A stretch of DNA of 64,000 bases from Carallia brachiata. Lineage: Eukaryota > Streptophyta > Magnoliopsida > Malpighiales > Rhizophoraceae. The stretch spans positions 2,329,476 through 2,393,475 of the forward strand of contig JADCRB010000162.1 of NCBI GenBank assembly GCA_021464245.1. The letters are read 5' to 3'. The notes below the pieces were generated by a model that saw nothing but the letters and a program-made list of their open reading frames with translations, was not told the origin of the DNA and did not search any database. A program made the translations under genes and the position numbers. Positions 25,316 through 37,502 of the stretch are shown here, piece by piece (within the stretch, counting starts at the first letter, position 1; each line of letters begins with the position of its first letter).

Positions 25316-26670
25316 TTACTCTTAATCCAAGTACACCGTAACGCGTCCAAAACTCCAAATTCATTCAATTTCATATTTAGGGATGTTTAGTTTTGCTATA
25401 AGAGTGTCATTGCTACTACCTTTTCAAAAAATAAAAATTAAAGTATTTGATAAAAATTTTTGAGCTGTTGATGAGATTTTTTTCCTTCAACCAATGGCTA
25501 TTGGAAAAAGTAAGATAAGATTACCTTTTCTTTTGTTTAGCTGCTGATAATAACAAAATTATAAAATTATCCCTTTAAGCAATAAAGACTGTGGACCTTT
25601 AATACTTATTTTGTCATTTTTTATTATTTATTGTTACACCGTATGCAATCAGTAGCAACAGCACGTTTATAATAAAATAATAATAATATTTTTTTAACAC
25701 GCTACAATATGTTTGGGTACGGAAAAACAGAAAAAAAAAATAGTAATATTTGAAATTTAATACCATGCATATTTTTTGTTAGCTATATGGTTTTTCATTT
25801 TTATTTTTTTTAATGTTTGGTACATGTATAGTACTTGCATATATTTTTTTTTTAACATAGTTATTGACATTCTCTTCTCTAAGTTAAAAAAATTAAAAAA
25901 TAAATTGAATAATTTAAATTTTTAATTTTTTGATAATTTTGGGAGGAAAAAACTTTTTTTAAAAAAAGTTAAATTTGAAGATACTCTAAACTAAGTTCTC
26001 TCTTGTTTTTTTTTACTATAATCATATTTCAATTACTTTTTTATATATTTATTATCAATATTGAGCTATATATTTAATAAAAAAAATTTTGTACAAAACC
26101 AAAATATCTAATATAGTCATTTTATTATTTAATCATTAACAACAAAAATTATTTTAACCAAATACTATACTCATCAACAACAATAATAAACAATAATAAT
26201 TAACAATTAACAACAGCTAAATTAAACAGACCCTAAGTTTGGCATTACAGTGCCCCTAAACAATTTCGCCAACGGTTTGTGAAACTGCTGCAAGGCACTC
26301 GAGTAACCATCAGCTTCGATTCAAGTATATCAACAATTCCCGCCAAACCCCACCCCACAACAACGGCACTACCCCCAATCATCACCCGATTACAGTTAAA
26401 ACTTGAAAACAGCATCGTACAAGGTTCTTCGAGGTCAGTAGTCATAACACTACACAAAAAATAAAGTAAAATCTCGAAACATGATCATTACAATGCTAAT
26501 TAGATCCAGAATTTCATAAAAACCATCAGCAGAAAAGTGTATATTCTCAGAAAAGAAAGGACCATCCATAAACAAATCGAAAATGGTATCAACCCAACTC
26601 TTCTATGGCAAAGATAAACGTCAACACCTTCAAAGATATATATTCAGCTTCACACAGAAAACAAGACCCA

Positions 26671-29069
26671 TTAATATTGCCGCCTGGGACTTCTTGAACG
26701 ATGTGCTCGTTCTGGTCTGCAAGATATGTAAGAAAGAAACAAGTTATGCCTCAGAATTTCAATCAAAACACATTCTACAAGTCACGCTAACACATCAAAA
26801 TGGACCACAATCTAGATATGGGATGTGATAGCACCACTCCATGATTCGGAAACAATGTCAGAAAGACTCAAAATGAATCAAAAGCCTCAACAATTGGGCA
26901 CCACTCCACGACTCTCCCCATATGCAATGATCTCAAAAACAAACTATGCATGAAAACAAACCTCGTATTCTTCCTTTTGAAAGCCCTGGTGCTGGGGCCC
27001 TTGCTGAATGCCCAATCAACATTAATAATCTGCGTAAGAAATTCAGCTCCATTCATTGAAGCTATTGCTTTCTCTGCTTCCTCAAACTTCTCGTATTCTA
27101 TTAGTGCATAGCCCTTGCAAAACAATAACTCATGTTACTCTAGATAAATAAAGTTGCTTCAAACTTGCAACAAAGAAGGCAACAAGTAACTAGAGAGAAC
27201 GTTAATTATCATCATCTAATGATCTAAATGACCACAAGAAAAGATTATTGCTTATCAAGAAAACAAAAACTTGAAAGCAGACAAAAATAGTCAACAAAAA
27301 AGGCCAAAGTATCCCTAAAATTAATTCAAGAAAATGTTACTAATGGCTTAAAAACAGTCGATTTAACAGGGGAAACATTGCAATACATTGTGGTTTACAT
27401 TTCATTTTTAGATAGAAAAAAAAAAAAAGGGCATCTCAAAGCATGAGACTCCACGTCGTGGAGTCTAAGGGCCAAAATTTTGGAAATATGCGCGGCAAAT
27501 CAATGTCAGAAAGATTTAGATTTGCAGAATAAAATGATCAATACTTTTGACATTGGTTTAACACATAACTGAATTTAAGTGGGGAGACAACTTAACAAAA
27601 ACAGCAAACTCCGCCCGAGAGAGCGAAATGAAAGAATGCTGTACTTACCTTAACAAAACCAGTGCGACGGTCAAGATTTAGGTGCAAATTTTTCATCTCC
27701 CCAAACTCACCAAAAGCACTCTGCAAATCATCCTCTTGTGCTTCCTCATGCACTCCAGTTACCAAAATAATCCATCCTTCAATGGCTGCACAATGAGGGT
27801 AAACAAATGAGGAGAAGATAATAACAAGAAAAATTACAAATTCGCAAGGACAGACATCTATCAACGGACATGCAAATTATTGGCACCAATTTGTAAGGAA
27901 AAACAATAAGATTATCCATTTAATAGATATGATATATCGACGAAGGAGAACAAATTAATGGGATTTATTATGTATGCAGCCTAAGGATGTGCCTCGTGCC
28001 GGAGGCGTATTGTAAGCTCTGCCACGTTATGGAACCAATCCAGTGCCGTAGTTTCCAAATTCCAACGACCCCCTAACACCAACCTCATCCCCTCTTCGTT
28101 CAATCCAATGGAAACTGCAGCTTGTTGCTTTCAATATTTTCCTTGCTATAACTTTATATGGATATTCACGAACAACTCTTCAGCTGAGAGAGAAGAATGC
28201 ATTCAAGGTAGAATGAACAAATAAGGGGATTTATTAGAGTGTCTAGTGCTGGAAGTGCCAATAGATCTCCGAAGGAGTAACAAAGCTCTCTGGCTTCAGC
28301 CGTGCAGATGACAATTTCTCTAATATGATTTCTGAAGTACGTAACTGTTGTATCAATATTAATCATCCGTAAGAAAATTAATGCCGCAACGTTTCCTTAA
28401 CCGGAAGTTCCAGGCACTTGCAACAGACAAACCAAGTTTCCAGTATAAGACTTCCAGAGCAGGAACACAGTTCAACACAAACATAGGTAGTAAATCCCCA
28501 CCAAAAACAACCTATATTATTGACCCGCAAACCTCTACTTAATAGCCTAAACCAAATTTAATTAGCACTAATAAACGAAAAAAAATCGAATTGATTTATA
28601 GTATCTGTGTCAACAAAGCTTACTCAATCGATTCACAGTTTTCACTCATCCAGCTGGGCATAATCATATTAGTAAAAGAAAAGGAAAAAACATGAAGTCC
28701 ACTGAAAACCCTAGAAATCAAATCAACTGTGGCAAATAAAAGGGGTTAGGGGATGGAAGAGAAGGAGTACTGACATCGCTGGGGGCCCGGTCCGTAATCG
28801 GAGCGAAGGGAGTCGAAGTCGCGACCGGTCAGGCGGCTTTGGCGCTCGGCATCAGCCTCTTCTCTGAAGCCACGGCCTTTGGTTCTCTTGGAAGCGGAGG
28901 TAGAGGCGGCGCCACCGGTGATGGCGGACTTGAGCTTGGGGAAAGAGGAGGCTGCAGCGGCGGCGGCGGCTGCGATTGGAGAGGCGTCTCCGTCGACCGG
29001 AGCATCCTCGTCCATCAGATCGTCCTCGTCCGGCTCGAAGTCCACCGCTTCCACATCCGCGTTCGCCAT
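26671..29069 (-). CDS. Y14: RNA-binding protein 8A / Y14, exon junction complex core
   Basis: Four exons (29069-28775, 27785-27649, 27113-26962, 26716-26671) join in phase to 209 residues. The acidic N-terminus ([13 protein letters not shown]) and an Ala-rich stretch precede the RRM at about residues 101-180. The RRM shows [18 protein letters not shown], the nucleic-acid-type strand [14 protein letters not shown] and [19 protein letters not shown]. The C-terminus is Arg/Ser-rich and ends SRSPRRQY. Y14 pairs with MAGO and sits on spliced mRNA upstream of exon junctions, with roles in mRNA export, localisation and nonsense-mediated decay. In this complex its RRM mainly binds MAGO rather than RNA. 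The start is the first ATG with the conserved [11 protein letters not shown] sequence. The gene is divergent from PIG-Y, 263 bp away. Confidence 0.96.
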
Positions 29070-29332
29070 CTCTTCGATTTCTTCTCGGCTTTTTCTTTTC
29101 TTTTCTTTTTTTGGGGTTTTAGTGAAGAACCAGAGGTCTCTGCGTGAGCCAGCATAAAAAAATCAGTATGAACGGGTCGGGTCCTTTTCGGATCCGATTA
29201 CGGAGTATTTTATTATTATTTTTTGCCCACGTGGTCAATCGGGTTGCTCAGTGAAACTCACCGTTTGTTATTGGATGCTCTCGCATTTCGGCTCTCCCTG
29301 TCTCCCCCGCCCACCAAGGGCTACAATCGGTG
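29070..29332. promoter_or_regulatory. Putative bidirectional promoter between Y14 and PIG-Y
   Basis: The start codons of two divergent, conserved genes are separated by only 263 bp. This space must hold both 5' UTRs and both promoters. It is more GC-rich than the surroundings, contains a T/C-rich tract next to Y14 and TTCGGATCCGATTACGG, and lacks an obvious TATA box for either side. That fits a housekeeping bidirectional promoter, which is an inference. Confidence 0.6.
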
Positions 29333-29809
29333 ATGGTTCGGCGGGGCTTAAACTACAAGAGGACGGCGTATTGGGGATGGTGGTTCGTGGTGATCGGCGC
29401 CGTTTCTTTTCTGGGATTTCTCTTCACGGCAATCATATCAAAGCTCCTCCCAGTTTCCACCAATCCCATCCTCTCCGCCGTTCAAAACGACAGGTAATTT
29501 GGTCGCTTTGCCGCCGTTTTAGAAAAAAAAAAAAATTGAATCTTGCAATTTAATTCCAGATTATTACATGGGCTGTCTGAGAAACTTGTTTTAAGGTTGG
29601 CTGGTTGGAAGTTTATTGTTTTTTAAGGATGCCCATCGATGTGTTTTGTTCAATTAAGTCGAATTGATGATCTCACTGGAAAATGGGTTTGTGTCTTTGT
29701 TGCATTGTATGTCAGGTACTACTGCTTTCTGGTGCCATTGACACTTCCTATCATTGTTACTGCTGTGTATTTTCACTGGCTTAGCATGAAGCTTTTTAAG
29801 CATGCATAG
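29333..29809 (+). CDS. PIG-Y-like subunit of GPI-N-acetylglucosaminyltransferase
   Basis: Two exons (29333-29493 and 29716-29809) join in phase to an 84-residue protein. It starts MVRRGLNYKRTAYWGWW and has two hydrophobic helices, at about residues 17-39 and 57-73. The C-terminal part, YCFLVPLTLPIIVTAVYFHW followed by MKLFKHA, matches the C-terminal pattern of the small two-helix PIG-Y protein (LLPITIP...IKLFRHN, as remembered). PIG-Y belongs to the ER-membrane GPI-GnT complex with PIG-A, C, H, P and Q, which adds GlcNAc to phosphatidylinositol in the first step of GPI-anchor synthesis. No single open frame covers the gene because the intron splits it, so ORF-based annotation would miss it. 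Confidence 0.85.
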
Positions 29810-32800
29810 AGGATGTGGAGGACAATGGTTGGTTTTGGCCTTTGGGAATTGATTTCACTCCATTGGTGAAAGTTTGGCATATGATTTAGTTTTATTGGAA
29901 TATGTTCAATGTTGTTTTTATTGTTTCACCTTGATCTGTTAGTCTCGTCTCTTTGGACCACATGTTGTTTATATTCATGATTAGCCAATTCAATGACCAA
30001 TTCACTTCCTAATATGAAATTTTGATATCAATTACTAACGTCAGGTTTGTTAATGTGGATGAATTTTTTGCATGATTAGTCTTATAAAGGATTAGGGAGT
30101 ACTTGGTGAGATTCCTTAAGTATGATCAAAGTGATATCTCTCGTTGGATAATTGAAATTTAAAAATAAATAAATAAATAAATTGTTAGATGTATTAGGTA
30201 AACTGTACAGTTATTTTGATATTAGTTTAAGTTAAACTGTGCAGTGGAATCCAAATTGTTATTTGGCTTGCTCGTTGTAGCCAAGTATAGTCCTTTACAT
30301 CGGATCTTAGTAAGAAAGGGGTGGCAGCCTGCTACGCTATGCATGTTGGCCAAAGTCCAAAATTGTGCTATTGCCTTCTAAGCCTTGGATGCTGGTCAGG
30401 GGCATCTGTAAATACAAGTCCACATAACAAAACTGGGCCACCTGTCTACTGCATGGAATTTCGGGTATTCCTTGGCTGGATTTGAATGAGTAGCTTCGTC
30501 GTAGTAGACCTCTCAATCTAAAGCCAAAATCTACTTGTTAGGGTGACTTTTTTCATTAGAAGGCATTACACTCCTATGCTGTTTTGTATCTTGTTCAATG
30601 GGGTCCCATTTTTTTGACGTTAAAATCATATTGATGGAAGTGGCTCCTCTGGTATCTTGTATCTTTTATCTTGTTCATGGAATTCATTTTCCTAGAGATA
30701 CATCTTTCAAAAAAGAACTAACCAAGGGAGCATTTGCTTACCAAACTCCCCATGAGAGAACAAACAAAACAACATTGCAAAACAATGCTCAGAGAAAGAG
30801 AGAAGCGGGGAGAGGTGCCAACACCTGTCTGAGAAGCAAAATGAAAAATTTTCATCTATAAAAGTACATTCATAGATTAACATTTATATCTGTTTTTGGG
30901 AGGGAGAGTATTTTTGAGGTCTTCTAGGTACAGAACATATTCTTTATCAGCATTAATTGATCGATTTTTATTTTTCTTGGGAGAGTGTACTTTGAAGTCT
31001 CCTAAATTACTTAAAAGGGATTAATTTCACTTCTGCTTACATTTGGATGCTGTTGTTTTCTCATAATATATTATTGAGAAAATGTAAATCAATGCTCGCA
31101 AAACATCTCTCAGAAGAGCAATCAATCTTAGTGAAGATCCTTCTGGAGATGAGCTGAACAAAGGCCCTCTTGTCCTTGAGCAGAAAAAACAACTGTTAAT
31201 TCTCAATAATAGCTACTTTCTCTCGTAGAAATAACAGTGTAACGTACATATCAATAGTGTCTCGATAGTCTCGTCAGGAATATTTTTTTTGATTGAAGAT
31301 TGTCTAGTATCCAGTCTATTGTGCTGATTAATCTAAACTGATCTGAGTAGAATTTTAAAGGGTGACAAAAGTCTTCAAGAAAGTATTTAATGTAATTGTG
31401 TTTTTAAGGTTTAAATTTAAAATTTCTAATTAAATGACAATAAATTGTTACCATCCATGTCAGTATTTGTTGGTTGTCTCGTTTGGAAAATTGTAATATG
31501 GTAATGTCATTATCATTATAATGAACCCAAAATGTTGATAATGCCCAACCCCATTTCTTCAAAATTGACCCATTGGGATTGGGCTGCTTTCAAAGTCTGA
31601 CCGTGACTTGGACGCAATCGAGGGTATGGTATGGACCCAACTGACAGTCAGATCAGACCACAATGCTCTGAGACAAAAAGGGTATCCAATTTACCAATTT
31701 CATAAAGGAAAGCTCCAACGAGGATACCCCCACGAGACCAAAGGGTAATGGGAGAGCATGGCCATGAAGGTTCATGTAGGCAAGCAACACCGCAAAAAAG
31801 TTCAGATGACATCTGAGGATTCAATCTAATTGTAAATTGCATCACTGTGCCAAAGCAGCGGTTTGTCAGAGTGATAGCAAGCGAACGTGCAACCATTTTC
31901 GAACGACAAAAAAATAAGGGAAAAGGTATCCACACGCGCGGCGCGTTTAATATAGCAGCGTTGCCAAGCTTATAAATTATGCCTTTTCCTATAAAAAAAA
32001 AGTTAATTTAATAATTTATTTATTTTTTATTTTAAATTTAATATATTTTTTATAATTTAATAATCTAAATTTTTTTTGTACCAACTTTATTATTAGTTTT
32101 GTGTATGTTATACATTTTTTTTTCATAATAATTATGTGTATTATATTATTATAAACAAGTTTTAAATTTTGACCCCCTTATTTTTGCTTTATATAACCGT
32201 AACTACTATTTCAAGACAAATAAAATAGAGTCTTTTGGTCAGGTTTGATAGCCTTAAACATTATCAGTAAGCAAATAACAAAAAATAAACCTTTTTATGA
32301 ATTCTTTTCGCTGGAGCCATAGTGTTTTTTGCCGCTCATCAGCCAGTTTATGGTTAGCATACCTACAAGTCTTCAACTCAAATTCCTATCTCTACATTCA
32401 CCCGACCCATTGACCCGATTAGATTTGGTATCATTTTGAGGGTGTTCAAGCTGCCACAGAACAAGGAGAATGGAGTTACCCGTTACCCTTTTTAGTTTTT
32501 GTAGCAGGCCTGAATCTATTATCCCAGTAAGCCTTGTTTTGTCCATTTCTGCAGGGACAAAACTCCACGAGAACTTATGTGGGAGAAAAAAGAGAGAGAG
32601 CGCAAAAAGACGAAACATTTTAAAGAACAAGAAAAAGTTTTAACTTTATAAAATTGATTTCAAAATAATATAAAAAAATTAGATGATCGAATTTATTTAA
32701 AAAATATTTATTATTATTTAAATATAATTATATAATTTTATACTTTTTTTAAAAAGAAAACTTATAAAAAATGAGAGAGAAAAATATGGGAGTCGGTTTG

Positions 32801-34583
32801 CTCCTTTATAAGGACGGATCTAGTTAAAAACGGGAAGTATCAAATTATAAGTTAAATATTTTTGTAGGTTTAAAAAGTTACAAAAGTTAGAGTTTAGCCG
32901 AGTGGCATTTGCATTATGGTTTGAGCCCTATCTGTCGCATTCAAAGCATCTTCTTTTTCATTTGCTTCACTTTTACCTTTTTTTTTCGAATTTGCTTCAC
33001 TTGTTTTTTTTTGTTAAGAAACCAGTTTCTTTATTATTTTCTTAGCAATTTATTTGTAATATATTTATTAAATTTATTTTTATTTATTTTTAAATAAATT
33101 TGTCTTATATTCTAAGTACTCTTTTTAAAAAATACTTTATCTTTTAATAAAACAAAATATTAACAATGATTACGATTAAAAAGAACAAAAATATTTAGAG
33201 ATACTTTATATATCCATTATGTAATTATTTATAAAATAAACTTTAATTTTACTAATTATCAAACATTATAAAGAATTTATTATATAAATATATAATAGAT
33301 AAATAATTAAATAATTAAATGATCGCTTATATTAAAAAATAATGTATTTGATTGCATAAATAATAAAAAATTAAAACATTAGAATTCACATAATATAATT
33401 ATAATATTTATATTTTTAAAATTAATTAATATAATTTTTTTATTTTTACTTATATATATTAAATTTTATTATTATTTTTATACATATAAAATTTAACCCT
33501 CCTAAAAATCTTTTTAAGATCCGACCTGCTCTACCCACCCTAGCCTGCTGTTGTGCTTCCATGTTAGCCGTGGCCATCAAAATGCAATAGTTGTAGTTTT
33601 ATCGGAAGGCTAGAAAGAAAATAAAGAAGAAGGGTAAAGTGTTGGTCTGGTTTACTTGTACTATTCAACAATCATTTAAGTACTGCCTATTATTTTTAAC
33701 ACAAATTTTTTCTTTTGATTGACTGTCAATAACTGGCTCTGAGTTGACAACTGAGTCTTAATCGTATAAATAGACATAGCATTCAAAGAATTAGACATAT
33801 ATGTGAAATTTTAGTTATTTATTTATATGATTTATTTGTTGAATTTATCGTAAATATTCAATGTTATCTTTAATAGTCTATCGCCTGAACGCCTGAATCA
33901 AAAGGGAAAAAAGTGCAGAACTTGAGTTTTTTCGGTCTAAATTGTTGTCTGATTAAAGTGAAAGGATGATTTTTTTAAAATTATATTAATAATTTTTAAA
34001 ATAAAAAATATATTTTTTTATTTTTTTATTATAAAAATATTATTATTATTTTAAAAAATAAACGATAATAATTCCAATAGAGAAAAATCTGATTCTGTAC
34101 CCAAACTCGAATCAAAAACATAACAACAACATCAGTATCAAAGCAGAAGAAGCCACCTTGATACCCGCTCAGCCTCTCTTTCTTCCACCAAAAATGAAAG
34201 CAAAAGGCTCCTTCATATCAGAGTTCATATCCTCTCTCTCACTTCCTCCCTCTCCTGCAACATCTTTGAACATCTTTGAAACCTGTTCTTGTAATAAGCT
34301 GAGAGGATGAGATTTCATGGGTACAAGAGAAGTCTTCAGTTCAGCTCTTTGTCTACATGGGAAAATGAAAGCCTGGATCTTTTCATATATAGCAGCATCC
34401 AAATCATTATAGCAAAATAACTTAAAAACCCATCTCATTATTATTATGATTTCCCTTTACAGCCAAGTCCACACTTTCCCTCTTTAGTCTCCCTATCATT
34501 GTTTTCTTTATCCCACCTACTTTTCTCTTTGTAGGAAAGTAAGTTTGAGAGTAGGTTTCTCTCTCTCTCTCTCTCTCTCCTCC
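29810..34583. other. Intergenic region upstream of the CCCH gene
   Basis: The 3' UTR of PIG-Y is followed by unique sequence to about 31.9 kb and then AT-rich repeat-like DNA to about 33.5 kb. The last 500 bp are the pyrimidine-rich upstream and 5' UTR region of the CCCH gene. A 95-residue minus-strand open frame at 31648-31935 has no convincing domain. I see no other gene. Confidence 0.55.
34558..34580. repeat. (CT)n microsatellite in the 5' UTR of the CCCH gene
   Basis: A CT dinucleotide run ends three bases before the start codon. Such pyrimidine tracts are common in plant leader sequences. Confidence 0.85.
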
Positions 34584-37502
34584 ATGGATTCATGTGAAGC
34601 TACTAAGCTGGTGTTTTCAAGGATCCAAAGTTTGGACCCAGAAAATGCCTCAAAAATCATGGGCTATCTTCTGCTACAAGACCATGGAGACAAGGAGATG
34701 ATACGCTTAGCCTTTGGTCCAGAAATCCTTTTTCACAATCTCATTCTCCGGGCCAAAACCCAATTGGGAATTTCCTCTAACTCACCATCTGCACCTTCCA
34801 CACCCACCTCTTCACCTTCACCTTTTAAACCCACCTCTAGACCACCAAACCTTTTGTCCATTTCCTCTTCAAGAATCACAGCCAACAATGGCGGCTTTGA
34901 ATTTCCGAACCCATCTTCGCCTTCTTCAAATTCTTGGCCTCTTTTAAGTCCTAAGTTCACTTCCTCTTTTTCATATGCAAGCATGGTTAACGGAACCGGT
35001 AACAGCAATACTGGTTCTGCTTCATTATCTAATGTATTTCCATGCTACAACAACAATAGCACTAACAATAGCAGCACTAACGATATGATTGATGAATATC
35101 GCCTTCAGGACCACTTGTTTTTCCTCAATGATACAAAGATTGACGATTTGTTTGATCAAAGGCTAGAGTTGGGCATGAGCCCAAATGCATACGGCGATTC
35201 CCATTTACACAGGCGAAGTTTTTCGGTTCCAGGCATGTGTTTTGGGGCTGAAGATGTGAATTCCGGGTTTGGATGGAAGCCATGCTTGTATTTTGCAAGA
35301 GGGTTTTGTAAGAATGGTACCAGTTGCAGGTTCCTCCATGGAGAAGGCGACTGTGGTGCTGGTGGTGGTGCTGCTGCTGCTGCTGCTTCCATTGTTGATT
35401 CGCCAAGAGAGCTCAATGAGTTTGAGCAATGCCAAGAAGTACTTAGATCAAAGGCTGCAACCCAACAGCAAAAGCTAGCCGCTGTAGCAGCATCACAGTT
35501 CATGGCAGAAACTTCTTTCCCTTACAACAAGTCCATGCATTTCCTTTTCCAACAACAGAATGACATCCAAAGGTACCACATAAGCAAAGCAATTATGTTC
35601 AAGTACCATTCTTTGGTGTGTTTTGTTTTTGATTGTGGCATTTTCAATGTACTGTTTTAGATCGGCTGCAACTGCTGCACTGTTGATGGGGGATGAGCTT
35701 CACAAGTTTGGCAGATGCCGGCCTGAAAGGAACGATTTTTCGCAAATGGGAATTGGAGGGTCTATGAACGCAGGTTCCAGACAGATCTATTTGACATTTC
35801 CTGCTGATAGCACATTCAGAGAAGAAGATGTATCCAACTACTTTAGGTAACTCATGTTGGACTTTGCGTTACATTGAGAGTTAATCAAAGAAATTTGCTT
35901 TTTTTAATTAAAATACTTCTACTAGTTTCTTCTTTTTTCTTTTTTGATTGTGGTTTTGAAGCATTTATGGGCCAGTGCAAGATGTAAGGATTCCATATCA
36001 GCAGAAAAGAATGTTTGGATTTGTTACATTTCTGTATCCAGAGACTGTCAAGATTATATTGGCAAAAGGGAACCCTCATTTTGTGTGTGACTCTCGTGTG
36101 CTTGTGAAGCCTTACAAGGAGAAGGGAAAAGTTGCAGAAAAGTATAGGCCTTTTCTTCTTTGTCTCTCTTGCCTTTTCGATTTCTTCACTTATTTGTGTA
36201 TGATTTATTTAATTGAACAATTTCAGGAAGCTGCAACTTCAGCAGATGGAGAGGGGGGAATATTCTGCCTGTTCAAGCCCAACTGCACTTGATTCTAGAG
36301 AACAATTTGACTTGCATCCTGGTAAGCAAACAGAGTAATTTGCTTTTTGTTAGTCCAAGTTTCTGGTACTATCTTCCTAAATATAGTTGGTTCTTTTGTA
36401 TGGCAGGAGCTAGAACGCTTTACAGTACTCAAGAAACATTGCTGAGAAGGAAACTAGAGGAGCAGGCTGACTTGCAACAAGCCATTGAACTGCAAGGGAG
36501 AAGGCTAATGAATCTTCAGCTACTCGACCTCAAAAATCATGCTTTTAATCCCCATCAACATCTTCATGGTTTGTCTACTGGGTCTCCCATTTCCCAGTCA
36601 ACTGTTTCCAGCCCGCTGACGGCCAAAAATCAAAGGATCGGTCCTCAACATGATGTCATAAGAAATGCAGATTCCAGAGGTTGATTAGTCAATTTTTTGA
36701 ACTCTTCATTGAATTGGGTTTCAGAATTTGCAAGACAGTTGATGTCATAACATGCATTGTATTGTTGCAGAGAATGGTGCTGACCTTGACCCAGATGTGG
36801 CAGTTTCTGAAAAAGCTGCTGCAGTTGCTAGTCAAGAAGTGTATTCAACTTGCCATAACAATGGTGGCAATGGCAATAATTGTAAAGAGGAACATAGTTC
36901 CAACACTCAAGAAAGTGATCTCCATGAATGGTAAGGAACCAAGCCCTTCTGATGTAAAGAGTAGGTTCCCTTAATAGCAAACACCATGTTAATACTGAGA
37001 AATCCTTTTGAGAGAAAAACTGTGAAGCAAACACATAAGTAGCCACAAAATGGATATTCAGAATTTAGACCGTTTTATCGTGAAAAATATATTTGATCTC
37101 TGTTTAATTCCTTGTGTATTCTGCTTGTAAACTTTTGTCATCTTTAGATTCTCTAACTATATGCTGTTAATGTCAGCAGTTTGGAGCACATCCTTCCTGA
37201 TAACCTCTTCACCTCACCTAAAAAATCAGTTGGTGACCACCTTACTGTGTTCTCCACAGCCTCTGTGGAAGTTGATGAGAATGCCACATGTCCAAGCACA
37301 CCTTCTTCTAACAATAACCCATTAATGTCCACAACTGCCCTTGATATGCCTTCTCTGAAGTCATGTTTTCTCCAAATGCCAAGGTAACAATGTGAAGAGA
37401 TTTCACTTTTCCTCCCCTACCCCAATAAAGAAATAAAGTTAATTTGTGGTCCTTCCTCTCTTTTCCAGGTTTCCTTCCGGGAATGAAGCCATTGGCATCT
37501 AG
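34584..37502 (+). CDS. Zinc finger CCCH domain-containing protein with RRM, intact tandem copy
   Basis: Eight exons (34584-35572, 35661-35846, 35962-36141, 36227-36321, 36407-36679, 36771-36930, 37177-37383, 37469-37502) join in phase to 707 residues. The N-terminus ([19 protein letters not shown], about residues 8-27) is the conserved family box. The single zinc finger is C-x7-C-x5-C-x3-H with Cys234, Cys242, Cys248 and His252. An RRM at about 370-448 includes RQIYLTFP and [10 protein letters not shown] helical, Gln/Glu-rich segment ([20 protein letters not shown]) follows. The C-terminus ends [11 protein letters not shown]. Plant proteins with this plan (Arabidopsis C3H18/22/46/53 type, from memory) are RNA-binding proteins of poorly known target. 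ATG 34584 is chosen because homology begins there; an upstream in-frame extension lacks ATG. Confidence 0.95.

Larger units (their letters stand above)
22383..26670. other. Intergenic region between ABCG and Y14 genes
   Basis: The first 1.2 kb is unique sequence upstream of the ABCG gene, with a short (ATGAG)n run at 23294-23318. From 23.6 kb it becomes AT-rich. A Harbinger-like element occupies 24834-25315. AT-rich repeats follow to 26.2 kb, with a possible larger degraded hAT-like structure ending near 26235. The last 400 bp are the 3' UTR region of the Y14 gene. No gene is supported. Confidence 0.6.

Noticed and set aside
24565..26240. Possible large hAT-like element with CCTGTTTG-type ends enclosing the Harbinger MITE, or a smaller one starting near 25379
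   Set aside because: The end similarity is loose (TAGGGATGTTTAG versus TAGGGTCTGTTTAA) and no 8-bp target duplication could be found.
31648..31935. 95-codon minus-strand frame with a vaguely kinase-like ITLWSRGGILVGA stretch
   Set aside because: The resemblance to the CDK activation-loop region (VITLWYRPPELLLGA) is weak, no other kinase motif is present nearby and no splice structure is evident. It could be a highly decayed fragment, but I cannot support it.
32884..32960. Possible second SINE (A-box-like TTTAGCCGAGTGGCA and B-box-like GGTTTGAGCCC)
   Set aside because: The box spacing is short, and I found no target duplication or clear 3' tail boundary.
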